Assembly (NCBI RefSeq): GCF_022170825.1
Contig: NZ_CP081878.1
Coordinates: 1,576,001-1,640,000, forward strand
Reading direction: 5' to 3'
Source of the DNA: Exiguobacterium acetylicum
Lineage (GTDB): Bacteria; Bacillota; Bacilli; Exiguobacteriales; Exiguobacteriaceae
Length of the DNA stretch: 64,000 nucleotides
Position 1 is the stretch's first letter. Each line of letters starts with the position of its first letter. A program made the position numbers and the translations under genes. The notes under the pieces are model-generated. The model saw only the letters and a list, made by a program, of their open reading frames with translations, did no database searches and was not told the origin of the DNA. Of the stretch, positions 8,001-16,522 are shown piece by piece.

Positions 8001-9077
8001 ATGAAACGATTCTTATCCGCATTGCTCGTAGCGGTTGTCATCGTTGGGGTACTCAGCCCTTCGTTGATCGCTGAGGCCGCGACGAAGTTGACCGTGACGA
8101 CGGACGTCTTGCGTGTCCGTGAAAAGCCGTCGACGTCGAGCAAAATACTCGGGAACGTCTACAAAGGAAACGTCTACACATCAAAAGGAACATCCGGCAG
8201 CTGGTATAAAATCAGCTACAAATCCCGCACAGGTTACATACACAAGGATTATGTCAAATCATCCTCGTCGAAATACACGTCAACGGGTACGAAGTATACG
8301 ACGGTCGGAACGCTCAACGTCCGGACAGGTGCTGGAACGAAGTATAAGGTCGTTGCCCAACTGAATAAAGGTGTTGCTGTCGCAACGTACGGAACGTCAG
8401 GGAGCTGGACGCGGATTCTTTATAAGGGAAGTTACCGCTACATCTCAACACAATACGTATCGAAATCAAAGCCATCGACGTCAACGAAGAAGTTGAATGT
8501 CCCGTACTATAATCAATATTCACTCGGCTATCCGTCGGGTTGTGAATTCGTTTCGTTAAAGATGGCGCTCGAATACAAGAAAAAAGCCGTCTCTGCTGCG
8601 TCGCTTTACAATCAGATGCCGAAAAGCATGAAAAATGCGACATACAAGAATGGAAAGTACTATTGGGCTGATCCTGAAAAGATGTTCACAGGAAATCCAG
8701 CCGGGACACTCGATTACTACAAGAACTGGGGCATCTATCCGAAAGGAATCTTACCACTTGCTAAAAAATACCGCAGTGGTGCAGTTGATATCTCAAAACA
8801 AGGCGTTTCAAAGATCGAACGTGAAATTCGTAGCGGAAACCCGGTCATCGTCTGGGCAACCGTCGATTTCAAGAATCCATACGGCTACTTCTCATGGACT
8901 AAGCCTGATGGTAAGACATTCACGGGTTATCGCAACTATCATGTCATGCTCGTGACAGGCGTCTCAAGCAGCGCGTTTTATGTCTCGGATCCATATCGTG
9001 GCAAATACAGCGTCAGCCGGTCGCAATTCACGTCCGTGTTCAATCAAACAGGACAATATGCATTATCAGTTCGTTAA
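8001..9077 (+). CDS. secreted SH3-SH3-C39-like peptidase protein
   Basis: 358 aa. A signal peptide (MKRFLSALLVAVVIVGVLSP...AEA) is followed by two bacterial SH3 (SH3b) domains at about residues 32-90 and 95-150 (LRVREKPSTSSKILG, then LNVRTGAGTKYKVVA). A C39_2-type cysteine peptidase domain runs from about 165. It shows YPSGCEFVSLKMAL near 178 with the likely catalytic Cys, and NYHVMLVTG near 315 with the His. It is probably a wall-associated hydrolase, its SH3b domains binding peptidoglycan. ATG at 8001 was chosen because it follows an AGGGGG ribosome binding site and starts the signal peptide, unlike the upstream in-frame start at 7953. Confidence 0.85.
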   Translation: MKRFLSALLVAVVIVGVLSPSLIAEAATKLTVTTDVLRVREKPSTSSKILGNVYKGNVYTSKGTSGSWYKISYKSRTGYIHKDYVKSSSSKYTSTGTKYTTVGTLNVRTGAGTKYKVVAQLNKGVAVATYGTSGSWTRILYKGSYRYISTQYVSKSKPSTSTKKLNVPYYNQYSLGYPSGCEFVSLKMALEYKKKAVSAASLYNQMPKSMKNATYKNGKYYWADPEKMFTGNPAGTLDYYKNWGIYPKGILPLAKKYRSGAVDISKQGVSKIEREIRSGNPVIVWATVDFKNPYGYFSWTKPDGKTFTGYRNYHVMLVTGVSSSAFYVSDPYRGKYSVSRSQFTSVFNQTGQYALSVR

Positions 9078-9084
9078 TCGGTTT

Positions 9085-9116
9085 ATCCGGTCGCACTCGT
9101 GCGACCGGATTTTTTG
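9085..9116 (+). terminator. intrinsic terminator
   Basis: A perfect 11-bp stem (ATCCGGTCGCA / TGCGACCGGAT) with a CTCG loop is followed by a T run, just after the C39 protein gene. Confidence 0.9.
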
Positions 9117-9228
9117 ATTACTTTCCAAGTCAGGACTGTTTTCGCTCGAAAATCTACCGTAAAATAAAGGAATTCGCCCGCTAGGTGTGTAAAAGAATGA
9201 CAATGCATCCATGAAAGGAAGTGAAGAG

Positions 9229-10932
9229 ATGGAAGATCCACGGATCACGCGTCTCGAACAGGAGGTCGCAGCGTTACGACAACGGGTTGCAAAACTCGAA
9301 GAACAACATGTCGCCCCCGTCTCACCTGAACCCATTGAACCAGTGTCGAGTACGGTTGAACGCCCGAAACCGCGTCCTGCTTATACGAAACGAAAACCAG
9401 TCGTCCCACAACCGACAATAAAAGAAAAACGATCTCGCGAAGAATGGGAACAAGTCATTGCGACCGTCTGGTTACCACGTATCGGCGCGATCTTCGCGGC
9501 ACTCGGTGCCTTGTTCCTCTTTTCCTATGCATCCGTTGCCGGTTTGATCAGTCCACCGGTCCGAATCGGGAGCGGGGTCTTGATCGGTCTACTCGTCATC
9601 GCTCTTGGCGAATATCAGTATGAGAAAAAACGACGCGAGCTTGGCGTCGGACTCGTCGCGACCGGAACGATCGTCGCCTTAGCGGCATTGTTTGCTGGAA
9701 TGGCCTTATATCAATTTTATCCACCATCTTTAGCGTTCTTACTTGAGCTCGTCGTCGTCTTCATTGCGTACGGTTTAATGCTCTGGATGCGATCACAAGC
9801 CTTGTTAGTCCTTGTGTCCATCACTGGTTTCTTGTTACCGTATTTACAACTATCGGACGATCCGAATTTACCGCTTTTCTTATTATACGAAGTCGTCCTG
9901 TTCGCAGCGATCTTCTTCGCCGTTGATCGACTGAAAGCAAAGAAGGCATTCGTCTTTGCTTGGGTGATCTTTACGATTGCACTCGCATTTGGTCTACTCT
10001 CGTTAGAGCTCTACTGGCTGGATGAACAAGTACCACGACTCGATGAATGGTCTCTATTGCTTGCGACACTCTTTGGTTACGGCGCGACTTCGTTCATCGG
10101 ACGACGGATCCAGTTTCAGCCAAACGTTCCGAGCTGGCTAGCTGGAGGTGTCGTCATACTGACGTTATTGATTCTCGACTGGTCGTTCGGAGCACTTGCG
10201 GCGATTCTATTTGCGGGTGTTGCCTACTTCCTTGCTAAACGACTCAAGGATCCCGCTCAAAACGGAGTCGGTCACGTTGCTTTACTGGTTGCCGTCTTAT
10301 TAATTCCAGCCGACGCCCTCAGCTGGACATACCAGTTGCGTTTCCTCCTGATCGCCGGTTTGATTGCTGCATTTTGGTTCGTTCCGCGAGCGCGGATGCC
10401 GCATCAACGATTGTTTAACGTCGGGTTGTATGTCATCTTCATCTTCTCCGCTGTCGTCGACTATGAAACGTACCAACGGATCGGTCTTTCGTATGCCTTG
10501 ACGGTGCTTGCGATGGTTCTTGCGTCAACCGCATTCGTTTTACTCCTCGTACGAACGCATCATGATCCCGTCTGGAAGGGATCGTGGCAACTCGTACTCG
10601 TCCTTGCTGCGATCGGCGTCTTTACGACCTATACGTTGATCATCATGGAACTACCGTTTTATCGTGGACTTGAGGAAACGGCACGCAGTACGACATTATC
10701 CGCTGCCTATATCGTCCTGGCACTTGTGCTCGTCGCCATCGGACGCATGCGGACATCGTCGACGTGGCGGTTATCCGGATTATTGTTACTGACGGTCAGT
10801 GCCGTCAAACTCTTGCTGTTCGACTTGTCGTTCCTGAGTTTGTTCCAAAAAGCATTCGTCTTCATCGGTTTCGGGATCGTCACGTTCATCATTTCACGGA
10901 CGTATTTCAAAAAACGAAAAGAACAAGCTTAA
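9229..10932 (+). CDS. DUF2339-type polytopic membrane protein
   Basis: 567 aa. An N-terminal coiled coil (LEQEVAALRQRVAKLEEQH) and a Pro-rich linker lead to a PRIGAIFAALGALFLFSYA segment. About 16 or more hydrophobic helices then run to the C-terminus, closing with VTFIISRTYFKKRKEQA. This coiled coil-linker-many-helix layout matches DUF2339 membrane proteins of unknown function. ATG at 9229 is preferred over ATG at 9211 because AAAGGAAG lies 5-6 nt upstream of it. The gene is monocistronic. Confidence 0.75.
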   Translation: MEDPRITRLEQEVAALRQRVAKLEEQHVAPVSPEPIEPVSSTVERPKPRPAYTKRKPVVPQPTIKEKRSREEWEQVIATVWLPRIGAIFAALGALFLFSYASVAGLISPPVRIGSGVLIGLLVIALGEYQYEKKRRELGVGLVATGTIVALAALFAGMALYQFYPPSLAFLLELVVVFIAYGLMLWMRSQALLVLVSITGFLLPYLQLSDDPNLPLFLLYEVVLFAAIFFAVDRLKAKKAFVFAWVIFTIALAFGLLSLELYWLDEQVPRLDEWSLLLATLFGYGATSFIGRRIQFQPNVPSWLAGGVVILTLLILDWSFGALAAILFAGVAYFLAKRLKDPAQNGVGHVALLVAVLLIPADALSWTYQLRFLLIAGLIAAFWFVPRARMPHQRLFNVGLYVIFIFSAVVDYETYQRIGLSYALTVLAMVLASTAFVLLLVRTHHDPVWKGSWQLVLVLAAIGVFTTYTLIIMELPFYRGLEETARSTTLSAAYIVLALVLVAIGRMRTSSTWRLSGLLLLTVSAVKLLLFDLSFLSLFQKAFVFIGFGIVTFIISRTYFKKRKEQA

Positions 10933-10935
10933 CAA

Positions 10936-10978
10936 AGAGCTTGGATTGGTCAAAAATGACCAGTTCAAGCTTCTTTTA
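10936..10978 (+). terminator. intrinsic terminator
   Basis: An interrupted stem (AGCTTG...GGTCA / TGACC...CAAGCT) with an A-rich loop and a trailing CTTTT follows the DUF2339 gene and insulates it from the efe promoter. Confidence 0.7.
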
Positions 10979-10994
10979 CGTACAAAAGTTTTTA

Positions 10995-11024
10995 TTGATA
11001 ACGATTATCATTGTCGTCTATACT
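10995..11024 (+). promoter_or_regulatory. efe promoter with overlapping Fur box
   Basis: A SigA-type promoter is visible: TTGATA at 10995-11000, an 18-nt spacer, and TATACT at 11019-11024. The 15-mer TGATAACGATTATCA at 10996-11010 matches the Fur core TGATAATNATTATCA at 13 of 14 informative positions. The 19-mer GATAACGATTATCATTGTC fits the classical Fur box at 16 of 19. The box covers the -35 and spacer, so iron-loaded Fur should block RNA polymerase and repress efeO-efeB-efeU when iron is plentiful. Confidence 0.85.
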
Positions 11025-11065
11025 AATTAAGGAACTGACTTAATTAGTAACAGGGGGAACTATAC

Positions 11066-11884
11066 ATGAAACAAGCATTATTGATGACAGGGGCGCTCGC
11101 GGTCGTCTTAGCGGGTTGTAGCGAAGCGAAACAAGCAGAGACACCAGCACCGAAAAAGGCGAATTTTGATCAGATCGTCACCGACTACCGGACGTATGCG
11201 ATTAACGAAATCGATACATTCGTCCGTGAGACGGAAAAATTCACAGATGCCGTCCAAGCTGGAAAGCTTGAAGAAGCAAAAGCATTGTACGCACCAACAC
11301 GGATGCATTACGAACGTGCGGAACCAATTGCTGAAGTATTTGGAGACCTCGATCCAAAAATCGATGCCCGAGCAGGAGACGTCAAAGCATCCGAATGGGG
11401 CGGCTATCACCGAATCGAACAAGGATTGTTCGAAAAGGGAACGACGGAAGGTTATGAAGCATACGCGAAACAATTGATGAAAGACGTTCATTTACTACGG
11501 GCGAAGGTCGAGACGGTCGAGGTGACGCCGGAGTTACTCGTCACGGGAGCGACAGATTTACTAAACGAAGTCTCGACGTCAAAAGTGACGGGGGAAGAAG
11601 ATCGTTATTCGCATACGGACTTATATGACTTTGCTGCAAACGTCGAAGGTGCTGAAAAAATCTATGAACTGTTGAACCCAGCACTTCAGAAACAAGACGC
11701 GGCATTATCAAAAGAGATCGCGGCGCGCTTCAAAGATGTCCACGCCTTACTCGACGCCAAGAAAAAGGGTGACGGTTATGTCCTCTATACGAGTCTCTCG
11801 AAACAAGACGTCAAGCAAATGAGTGTCGCGATCAATGAACTCGCTGAACCGCTCTCGAAGATGGGCATCGTACTGGAGGGATAA
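11066..11884 (+). CDS. efeO: iron uptake lipoprotein EfeO/EfeM (imelysin-like M75 domain)
   Basis: 272 aa. A lipoprotein signal peptide (MKQALLMTGALAVVLAGC, lipobox LAGC) precedes one imelysin/M75 domain with the conserved HxxE motif (GGYHRIEQGLF near residue 114) and an Arg/Tyr-rich second half. It lacks the cupredoxin domain of E. coli EfeO, so it is the short EfeM/YwbM type. In B. subtilis the corresponding protein binds iron outside the membrane and passes it to the EfeU permease. First gene of a Fur-box operon; efeB starts 2 nt after its stop. Confidence 0.92.
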   Translation: MKQALLMTGALAVVLAGCSEAKQAETPAPKKANFDQIVTDYRTYAINEIDTFVRETEKFTDAVQAGKLEEAKALYAPTRMHYERAEPIAEVFGDLDPKIDARAGDVKASEWGGYHRIEQGLFEKGTTEGYEAYAKQLMKDVHLLRAKVETVEVTPELLVTGATDLLNEVSTSKVTGEEDRYSHTDLYDFAANVEGAEKIYELLNPALQKQDAALSKEIAARFKDVHALLDAKKKGDGYVLYTSLSKQDVKQMSVAINELAEPLSKMGIVLEG

Positions 11885-11886
11885 GC

Positions 11887-13119
11887 ATGAAACCAATACA
11901 AGAAGGCGTCACGCGACGTGACGTCCTAAAAGTTGCCGGATTGACGAGTCTCGGAGCAGCCCTTTATGCCAGTGGTCTTGAGAAGTTTCTTCCGCGGACA
12001 TTAACCGTAGAAGCGAGTGATCAAGAGCCGTTCTACGGGACGTATCAAGCGGGAATTCTGACGCCACCACAAAATCATGTTCAAGTCGTAGCGTTTGATA
12101 TCAAGACGGAGCGACGTGATGAGCTCGTTGATTTACTAAAACGCTGGACGCGGTTATGTGCCCGACTTGCAGCCGGATTACCGTACGGCGACTCTGACTC
12201 CCGTTACGTTCCACCGGAAGACACAGGGGAGGCAGATGGACTATCTGCCGGTCACTTGACGTTTACGTTCGGTTGCGGTCCGAGTCTGTTCGATGGTCGG
12301 TTTGGGATCAGTCATAAAAGACCGGATGCCCTCAAACCGTTACCGACGTTCGATCTCGACCGTTTAGATGAAAAATGGAGCGGCGGCGATCTTGTCGTCC
12401 AAGTGTGCGGGGACGATGCGCAAGTCGTCTTCCATGCGATTCGCAATCTTGTCCGTGTCGGGCGCGGAACCGTCGCGATGCGTTGGTCACAAGCTGGTTT
12501 CCAGCGTAGTAAAGCAGCAGATGCGTCTGGCGGCACACCACGCAATCTATTCGGCTTTAAGGACGGGACCGGGAATCCCGATGTCTCGAAGAAACAGGTC
12601 CGAAAAGACGCGCTCTTTTGTCAGTGGCAGGATGGGACGCCATGGCTGACGAACGGATCATTCCTCGTCGTCCGTCGCATTCAGATGCATCTTGAAGTCT
12701 GGGACCGGACGATTCTGAAGGAACAAGAACGGACCTTCGGACGCGAACGCGCTTCCGGGGCACCACTTGGTTCAAAAGATGAGTTCGCTTCCGTTACACC
12801 TTCAAAACGACAAGCCCGTGGAGAAGCCGCCTTACCGGCAAATTCGCATACCGCTGTCGCACACGGTGACGGGAAGACAGCGATTTTACGCCGCTCCTAC
12901 TCCTATCAGGACGGAATCGATGAAAAGACGGGGGCACTCGATGCCGGACTGCTCTTTTTATCGTATCAACGTTCGCCGAAACAATTCATCGAGATCCAGC
13001 GCCGGCTTGCCGCACAGGATCGACTGAATGAATACATCACACACCGTGGGAGTGCTATCTTCGCCTGCTTTGGTGGGATCTCGAAAGGAGGCTACATCGG
13101 TGATGCGTTGTTTGCGTAA
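11887..13119 (+). CDS. efeB: DyP-type heme peroxidase EfeB, Tat-exported
   Basis: 410 aa. The N-terminus has a twin-arginine motif (TRRDVLK, Arg10-Arg11) and a hydrophobic stretch, so the folded, heme-loaded protein should be exported by Tat. The DyP signature GFKDGTGNP lies near residue 221, and the downstream Arg-rich SYSYQDG block near 335 is also typical. In the EfeUOB system this protein oxidises ferrous to ferric iron outside the cell; deferrochelatase activity has also been proposed for family members. It is translationally linked to its neighbours: 2 nt after efeO, with the downstream efeU start inside its 3' end. Confidence 0.93.
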   Translation: MKPIQEGVTRRDVLKVAGLTSLGAALYASGLEKFLPRTLTVEASDQEPFYGTYQAGILTPPQNHVQVVAFDIKTERRDELVDLLKRWTRLCARLAAGLPYGDSDSRYVPPEDTGEADGLSAGHLTFTFGCGPSLFDGRFGISHKRPDALKPLPTFDLDRLDEKWSGGDLVVQVCGDDAQVVFHAIRNLVRVGRGTVAMRWSQAGFQRSKAADASGGTPRNLFGFKDGTGNPDVSKKQVRKDALFCQWQDGTPWLTNGSFLVVRRIQMHLEVWDRTILKEQERTFGRERASGAPLGSKDEFASVTPSKRQARGEAALPANSHTAVAHGDGKTAILRRSYSYQDGIDEKTGALDAGLLFLSYQRSPKQFIEIQRRLAAQDRLNEYITHRGSAIFACFGGISKGGYIGDALFA

Positions 13120-14776
13120 TCTTATCCTATTATTCGTACTTCTCACTGCGGGTCTCTACGCGTCGTCTGTCCATGCCGCTTCAACAGACGATCTCTATGT
13201 CGCAATCGGGCAAGCCTTGTCTGCCGTCGCAAGTGAAGATCGCACGGCACTGAATCAAGCGATCGATCAACTGGGTCAAGTAGCTACCGATTTGCCTGAA
13301 CAGCAAACGGCAATCTCAGAGGCTGTGAAACAGGTTGACGCCAAACGGTCGGCACCCTTCCCGGAAGTCCGTCAGCAGCTGACAACTCTCTCGGCTACCG
13401 TCCGGAAACAGGAAGAAGCAGCAAAACCGAAAACGGATCCGGTCGCGAAAGCAAAGGTGAAACAACTACTTGTTCTGACTGAAGAGATGCGTCAGGTCAA
13501 GGCGAGCGATCGTCCAGCAGCGGAGCAACGGTTGTTGACTGCGTGGGCATCGCACGAGAGTCTTGTCCGAAATGACAGTGTTGGTCACTATGGCAACATA
13601 GAGATGGCGCTCGCTTCGATCCGGATTGCAGCAGCGCGCGAGCCCGCGGATACGAAAGAATGGACAGCGGCACTTGATCAGTTTGATGCTGCCGTTCAGT
13701 CTTTCCTCGACGGGGAGCAAGTCCAAGCGAAGAAAACGGGACTTCAGTCGTTGCTGACACCACTTGAAGAGGCGCAAACCGCACTTGCGACAAACGACTT
13801 ACCAAAAGCGAAACAGTCACTTGAAGCATTCTTGAAGACATGGCCGCGCGCAGAAGGCGAGGTCCGAACACGCAATGAAGGGCTCTATTCCAAGCTTGAG
13901 TCGGATATGCCGCTGTTACTTGCCCGCCTGACGCCTGAGACACGGGAAACGACCGCACAAGAACTCGAGTCATTCGAAAATGCTATTGCACAATTACAAA
14001 CGAAGACCCACTATACGTTCGTCGACGCGATGCTCGTCATGTTGCGTGAAGGTCTTGAAGCGTTACTGATTGTCAGCGCACTCGTTGCCTTCGCGCGGAA
14101 AAGTCAATCGAAACAAGAAGGTAAAGTCTGGGCAGGTGCTGGTCTTGGTCTGATTGCGAGCGGTCTGTTAGCGCTTATCTTACAGACGGTCTTTAAGGCT
14201 TCGTTCGCAGCAACGGGGCGGGAACAAATCGAAGGCTATACGGGTATCGTCGCAGTCGTTGTCATGTTGTTCGTCGGCTACTGGTTGCATTCAAAAAGCG
14301 CTGTCGCCAAACGAAAACACTTTTTGTCGACGCTTTCGACGACATCGCTCTTCTTCGTCAGTTTCTTGACGATCTTCCGGGAAGGTGCCGAAACGTTGTT
14401 GTTCTATATTGGAATGGCACCAGCGATGACAAAGACGGCCTTATTATCAGGGATTGCTCTCGCAATCCTCATCATCGGGCTTGTCTCATATGCCGTCATC
14501 CAGATCGGTGTTCGCTTACCAATCCATCGTCTGTTCCAAGTCGCGTCATGGTTGATTTATCTGATGGCGTTTAAGATTCTTGGGACAAGTCTCCACGCGT
14601 TGCAACTGACGAACGTCTTGCCAATTCATCCGATTAATGGACTTGGAACGGTTGGCTGGCTTGGTTTTTATCCGACGCTTGAGACGCTGCTGCCACAAGT
14701 CGTTCTCATCGTGCTGATTGCCTTGTTTACGATGTGGCAAAAGCGACGCGCAGCATCGATCCTGACAGCAGCTTGA
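13103..14776 (+). CDS. efeU: FTR1-family iron permease EfeU with N-terminal extracellular domain
   Basis: 557 aa. A signal peptide (MRCLRNLILLFVLLTAGLYA...VHA) precedes about 270 residues of helical, Glu/Gln-rich extracellular domain. The FTR1 permease follows with about seven transmembrane helices. The two iron-binding REXXE motifs are present as REGLE near residue 314 and REGAE near 426. It should import ferric iron delivered by EfeO/EfeB. The start is uncertain: GTG at 13100 lies 8 nt from the AAAGGAGG site and ATG at 13103 lies 11 nt from it. The gene overlaps efeB by about 17 nt. Gene order O-B-U differs from the U-O-B order of B. subtilis. Confidence 0.92.
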   Translation: MRCLRNLILLFVLLTAGLYASSVHAASTDDLYVAIGQALSAVASEDRTALNQAIDQLGQVATDLPEQQTAISEAVKQVDAKRSAPFPEVRQQLTTLSATVRKQEEAAKPKTDPVAKAKVKQLLVLTEEMRQVKASDRPAAEQRLLTAWASHESLVRNDSVGHYGNIEMALASIRIAAAREPADTKEWTAALDQFDAAVQSFLDGEQVQAKKTGLQSLLTPLEEAQTALATNDLPKAKQSLEAFLKTWPRAEGEVRTRNEGLYSKLESDMPLLLARLTPETRETTAQELESFENAIAQLQTKTHYTFVDAMLVMLREGLEALLIVSALVAFARKSQSKQEGKVWAGAGLGLIASGLLALILQTVFKASFAATGREQIEGYTGIVAVVVMLFVGYWLHSKSAVAKRKHFLSTLSTTSLFFVSFLTIFREGAETLLFYIGMAPAMTKTALLSGIALAILIIGLVSYAVIQIGVRLPIHRLFQVASWLIYLMAFKILGTSLHALQLTNVLPIHPINGLGTVGWLGFYPTLETLLPQVVLIVLIALFTMWQKRRAASILTAA

Positions 14777-14794
14777 TCCATTTTTCAATTTCAG

Positions 14795-14819
14795 GTTTCA
14801 TCTATTATGTTTCGGGTAT
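14795..14819 (+). promoter_or_regulatory. SigB-type promoter of the YflT-like stress gene
   Basis: GTTTCA at 14795-14800, a 13-nt spacer and GGGTAT at 14814-14819 match the SigB consensus GTTTAA-N12-15-GGGWAT with one mismatch. It sits about 45 nt before the stress-protein start codon, so the gene should be induced by general stress. Confidence 0.8.
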
Positions 14820-14862
14820 AACTTCCTATCAGCAGCTTGCTGCATGAAGGAGAGGGATTTTT

Positions 14863-15324
14863 ATGCTTGAAACACGCATCGTACGAAACATGACCGCTGT
14901 CGACGCAGAAGTGACGAGCCTCAAATCAAGTGGTTATTCGAATAAACAGATTTACATCTTTGCAAAAGACGAAGAACTCGCAGAACGAATCGCGAACGAT
15001 ACACAAACATTACCGTATCGTGTGACGAAAAAGTCGTTCTTTGAGACACTTTTGTCAGCCGTCCGGAGTAACCGGAATGACCGGATTGCGCAGTTGTCTG
15101 AACTCGGTATGACGAAGGATGTTGCTGAAGGGCTAGAAGACGAAGTCCGTCACGGTCGGATCGTCATTGTTGGATCGAAGTCTGATTTACTGAACCCAGC
15201 GTTTGCAGCATCCTACGTGACAGATGAAGCAACCGATTATGGAGCTGGTGTACCTAAGCTTGAGGATGAGGAAACGACGACGACGTTACCCGCGGATCAA
15301 AATGTGAAGTTAAAAGATGAATAA
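14863..15324 (+). CDS. general stress protein, YflT (Gsp17M-like) domain
   Basis: 153 aa, soluble. The N-terminal half matches the YflT/heat-induced stress protein domain (AEVTSLKSSGYSNKQIYIFAKDEE, then RIVIVGSKSD at about residue 100). The acidic, threonine-rich tail (EDEETTTTLPADQNVKLKDE) varies in this family. YflT-type proteins belong to the SigB general stress regulon in B. subtilis. Their molecular role is unknown. The SigB-type promoter upstream agrees with the assignment. A ribosome binding site (AAGGAGAGGG) precedes ATG, and a strong terminator follows. Confidence 0.85.
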   Translation: MLETRIVRNMTAVDAEVTSLKSSGYSNKQIYIFAKDEELAERIANDTQTLPYRVTKKSFFETLLSAVRSNRNDRIAQLSELGMTKDVAEGLEDEVRHGRIVIVGSKSDLLNPAFAASYVTDEATDYGAGVPKLEDEETTTTLPADQNVKLKDE

Positions 15325-15331
15325 TACTTAG

Positions 15332-15368
15332 ACCTCCTGTTTCTCAGTCTAGAGACAGGAGGTTTTTG
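15332..15368 (+). terminator. intrinsic terminator
   Basis: A long stem, ACCTCCTGT.TCT pairing with AGA.ACAGGAGGT, followed by TTTTTG directly after the stress gene. Confidence 0.88.
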
Positions 15369-15417
15369 TTTAGCCTCTTCTTGGAAGGGAATGGGAAAGA
15401 TGAGAGGAGGAAGGACG

Positions 15418-15783
15418 ATGCATTTCTTGTATGTCGGCTATTATAATGCGGAACAGATGGACGCCTTATCGAAAGACGAAATCGATACGTTGATGGCTCG
15501 ATGTGACTCCCTAATGGAGATCTTCAATGAACAAGTCAACGTCATTTCAGACTGGCACCCGGGTTTAGCGACACGAGCGATTTATTGGCGCGATGGGGTC
15601 GTACAGACAAAAGAAGAACCGGATCGCTCAAAGGGAGAACAGATTGGTAGTTTGATCGTCTTTGAAGCACGCGATTTTGATCAGGCGATGGAACTCGCCT
15701 CTCTTCACCCGACGACTCAAGTCGCTGAAGGGGAAACGTACGGTTGGCGCGCTGAAGTCCGACCGTTATCGGAGGAATCCTGA
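15418..15783 (+). CDS. YCII-related protein
   Basis: 121 aa, single YCII-like alpha+beta barrel domain. Recognisable features are the N-terminal strand MHFLYVGYYN, the middle block SLIVFEARDFDQAMELASLHP near residues 80-98, and the closing WRAEVRPL. YCII proteins form dimers, and some family members have hydrolase or dehalogenase-like roles, but no function can be assigned here. ATG at 15418 is chosen over 15391 because GAGGAGG lies 7 nt upstream. Its stop overlaps the next start (TGATG), so the pair is translationally coupled. Confidence 0.75.
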   Translation: MHFLYVGYYNAEQMDALSKDEIDTLMARCDSLMEIFNEQVNVISDWHPGLATRAIYWRDGVVQTKEEPDRSKGEQIGSLIVFEARDFDQAMELASLHPTTQVAEGETYGWRAEVRPLSEES

Positions 15784-16079
15784 TGTACGGATTGTTAACG
15801 ACATTTACGACCCAACCTGGGCAACGCGATCAAGTCACCCGTTTACTCCTTGAGGCAGCAACTTCGTTAGAAACACATTTAGACTGTCGCCAGTATATCA
15901 TTAGTATTTCCGATGAACCCGATGTTTTATATGTTCGTGAAATCTGGACGGATGCCAGTGCTCATCTTGCGTCCTTAGAGTTACCCCTGACACGCCAATT
16001 GATTGCGCAAGCACGACCATTGCTCCAACATGTCGAACGCGTTCTTGAGGATCGTCCCATTGGAGGAAAAGGCTTATGA
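15783..16079 (+). CDS. ABM-domain monooxygenase-like protein
   Basis: 98 aa, one antibiotic biosynthesis monooxygenase (ABM) domain. Visible features are MYGLLTTFTTQPGQRDQVTRLL at the N-terminus, YIISISDEPDVLYVREIWTD at about residues 38-58, then SAHLASLELPLTRQLI. Members of this dimeric ferredoxin-like fold act as cofactor-free oxygenases or as small stress proteins. It overlaps the YCII gene by one base and probably works with it, since both have the same small alpha+beta barrel fold. Confidence 0.75.
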   Translation: MYGLLTTFTTQPGQRDQVTRLLLEAATSLETHLDCRQYIISISDEPDVLYVREIWTDASAHLASLELPLTRQLIAQARPLLQHVERVLEDRPIGGKGL

Positions 16080-16084
16080 CGGTA

Positions 16085-16119
16085 AATAAAAACCCCTTCT
16101 TTCACAAAAAGAAGGGGTT
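16085..16119. terminator. bidirectional intrinsic terminator
   Basis: An 11-bp stem (AACCCCTTCTT / AAGAAGGGGTT) with a 7-nt loop. The better T-rich tail is on the minus strand, serving the gene that ends at 16127. It also closes the plus-strand YCII/ABM pair. Confidence 0.8.
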
Positions 16120-16126
16120 GAATCAT

Positions 16127-16444
16127 TTAAGGCGTTGTCCATTCGATATCAATGACGTCCGACGCTCGAACCATTCGGCGCATACCGGTCGACGTGACGA
16201 GTTCAATCGTTCCCCGATCGTGGAAAATCGCTTGAATCGAACCGGATACCGTATCGAGTTGTTTTAATCGGACCTGGACCGTTTGTCCTGTCCGGACGGC
16301 ACGTTCCATGATGTGTTGCAAAGAGAGACGATCACGAGTAAGTGTCTCTTCGCGTGATTGATACAAATGTTCAAGATGAAGGATGTGCTGGCGTGAAGTC
16401 AGTTGTTTCCACTTGCGATTCGATCGTTTTTTAGATGCGAACAT
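16127..16444 (-). CDS. hypothetical protein
   Basis: 105 aa and basic. A positively charged helical N-terminus (FASKKRSNRKWKQLTSRQH) is followed by about 50 residues of alternating hydrophobic pattern from residue 50 (TVQVRLKQLDTVSGSIQAIF, then RGTIELVTSTGMRRMVRASDVI). That half looks like a small SH3- or Sm-like beta barrel, loosely similar in style to YolD-like proteins. No family is certain. The start ATG has a clear AGGAGGTGG ribosome binding site. It might bind nucleic acid, judging only from charge and fold type. Confidence 0.5.
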   Translation of the reverse strand: MFASKKRSNRKWKQLTSRQHILHLEHLYQSREETLTRDRLSLQHIMERAVRTGQTVQVRLKQLDTVSGSIQAIFHDRGTIELVTSTGMRRMVRASDVIDIEWTTP

Positions 16445-16522
16445 GGCTGACCACCTCCTGAATTGAGTCGTACGCTAGATCGTCGTGCGCTCTCTTCAGA
16501 TATTTCCCTTCACGAATAATGC

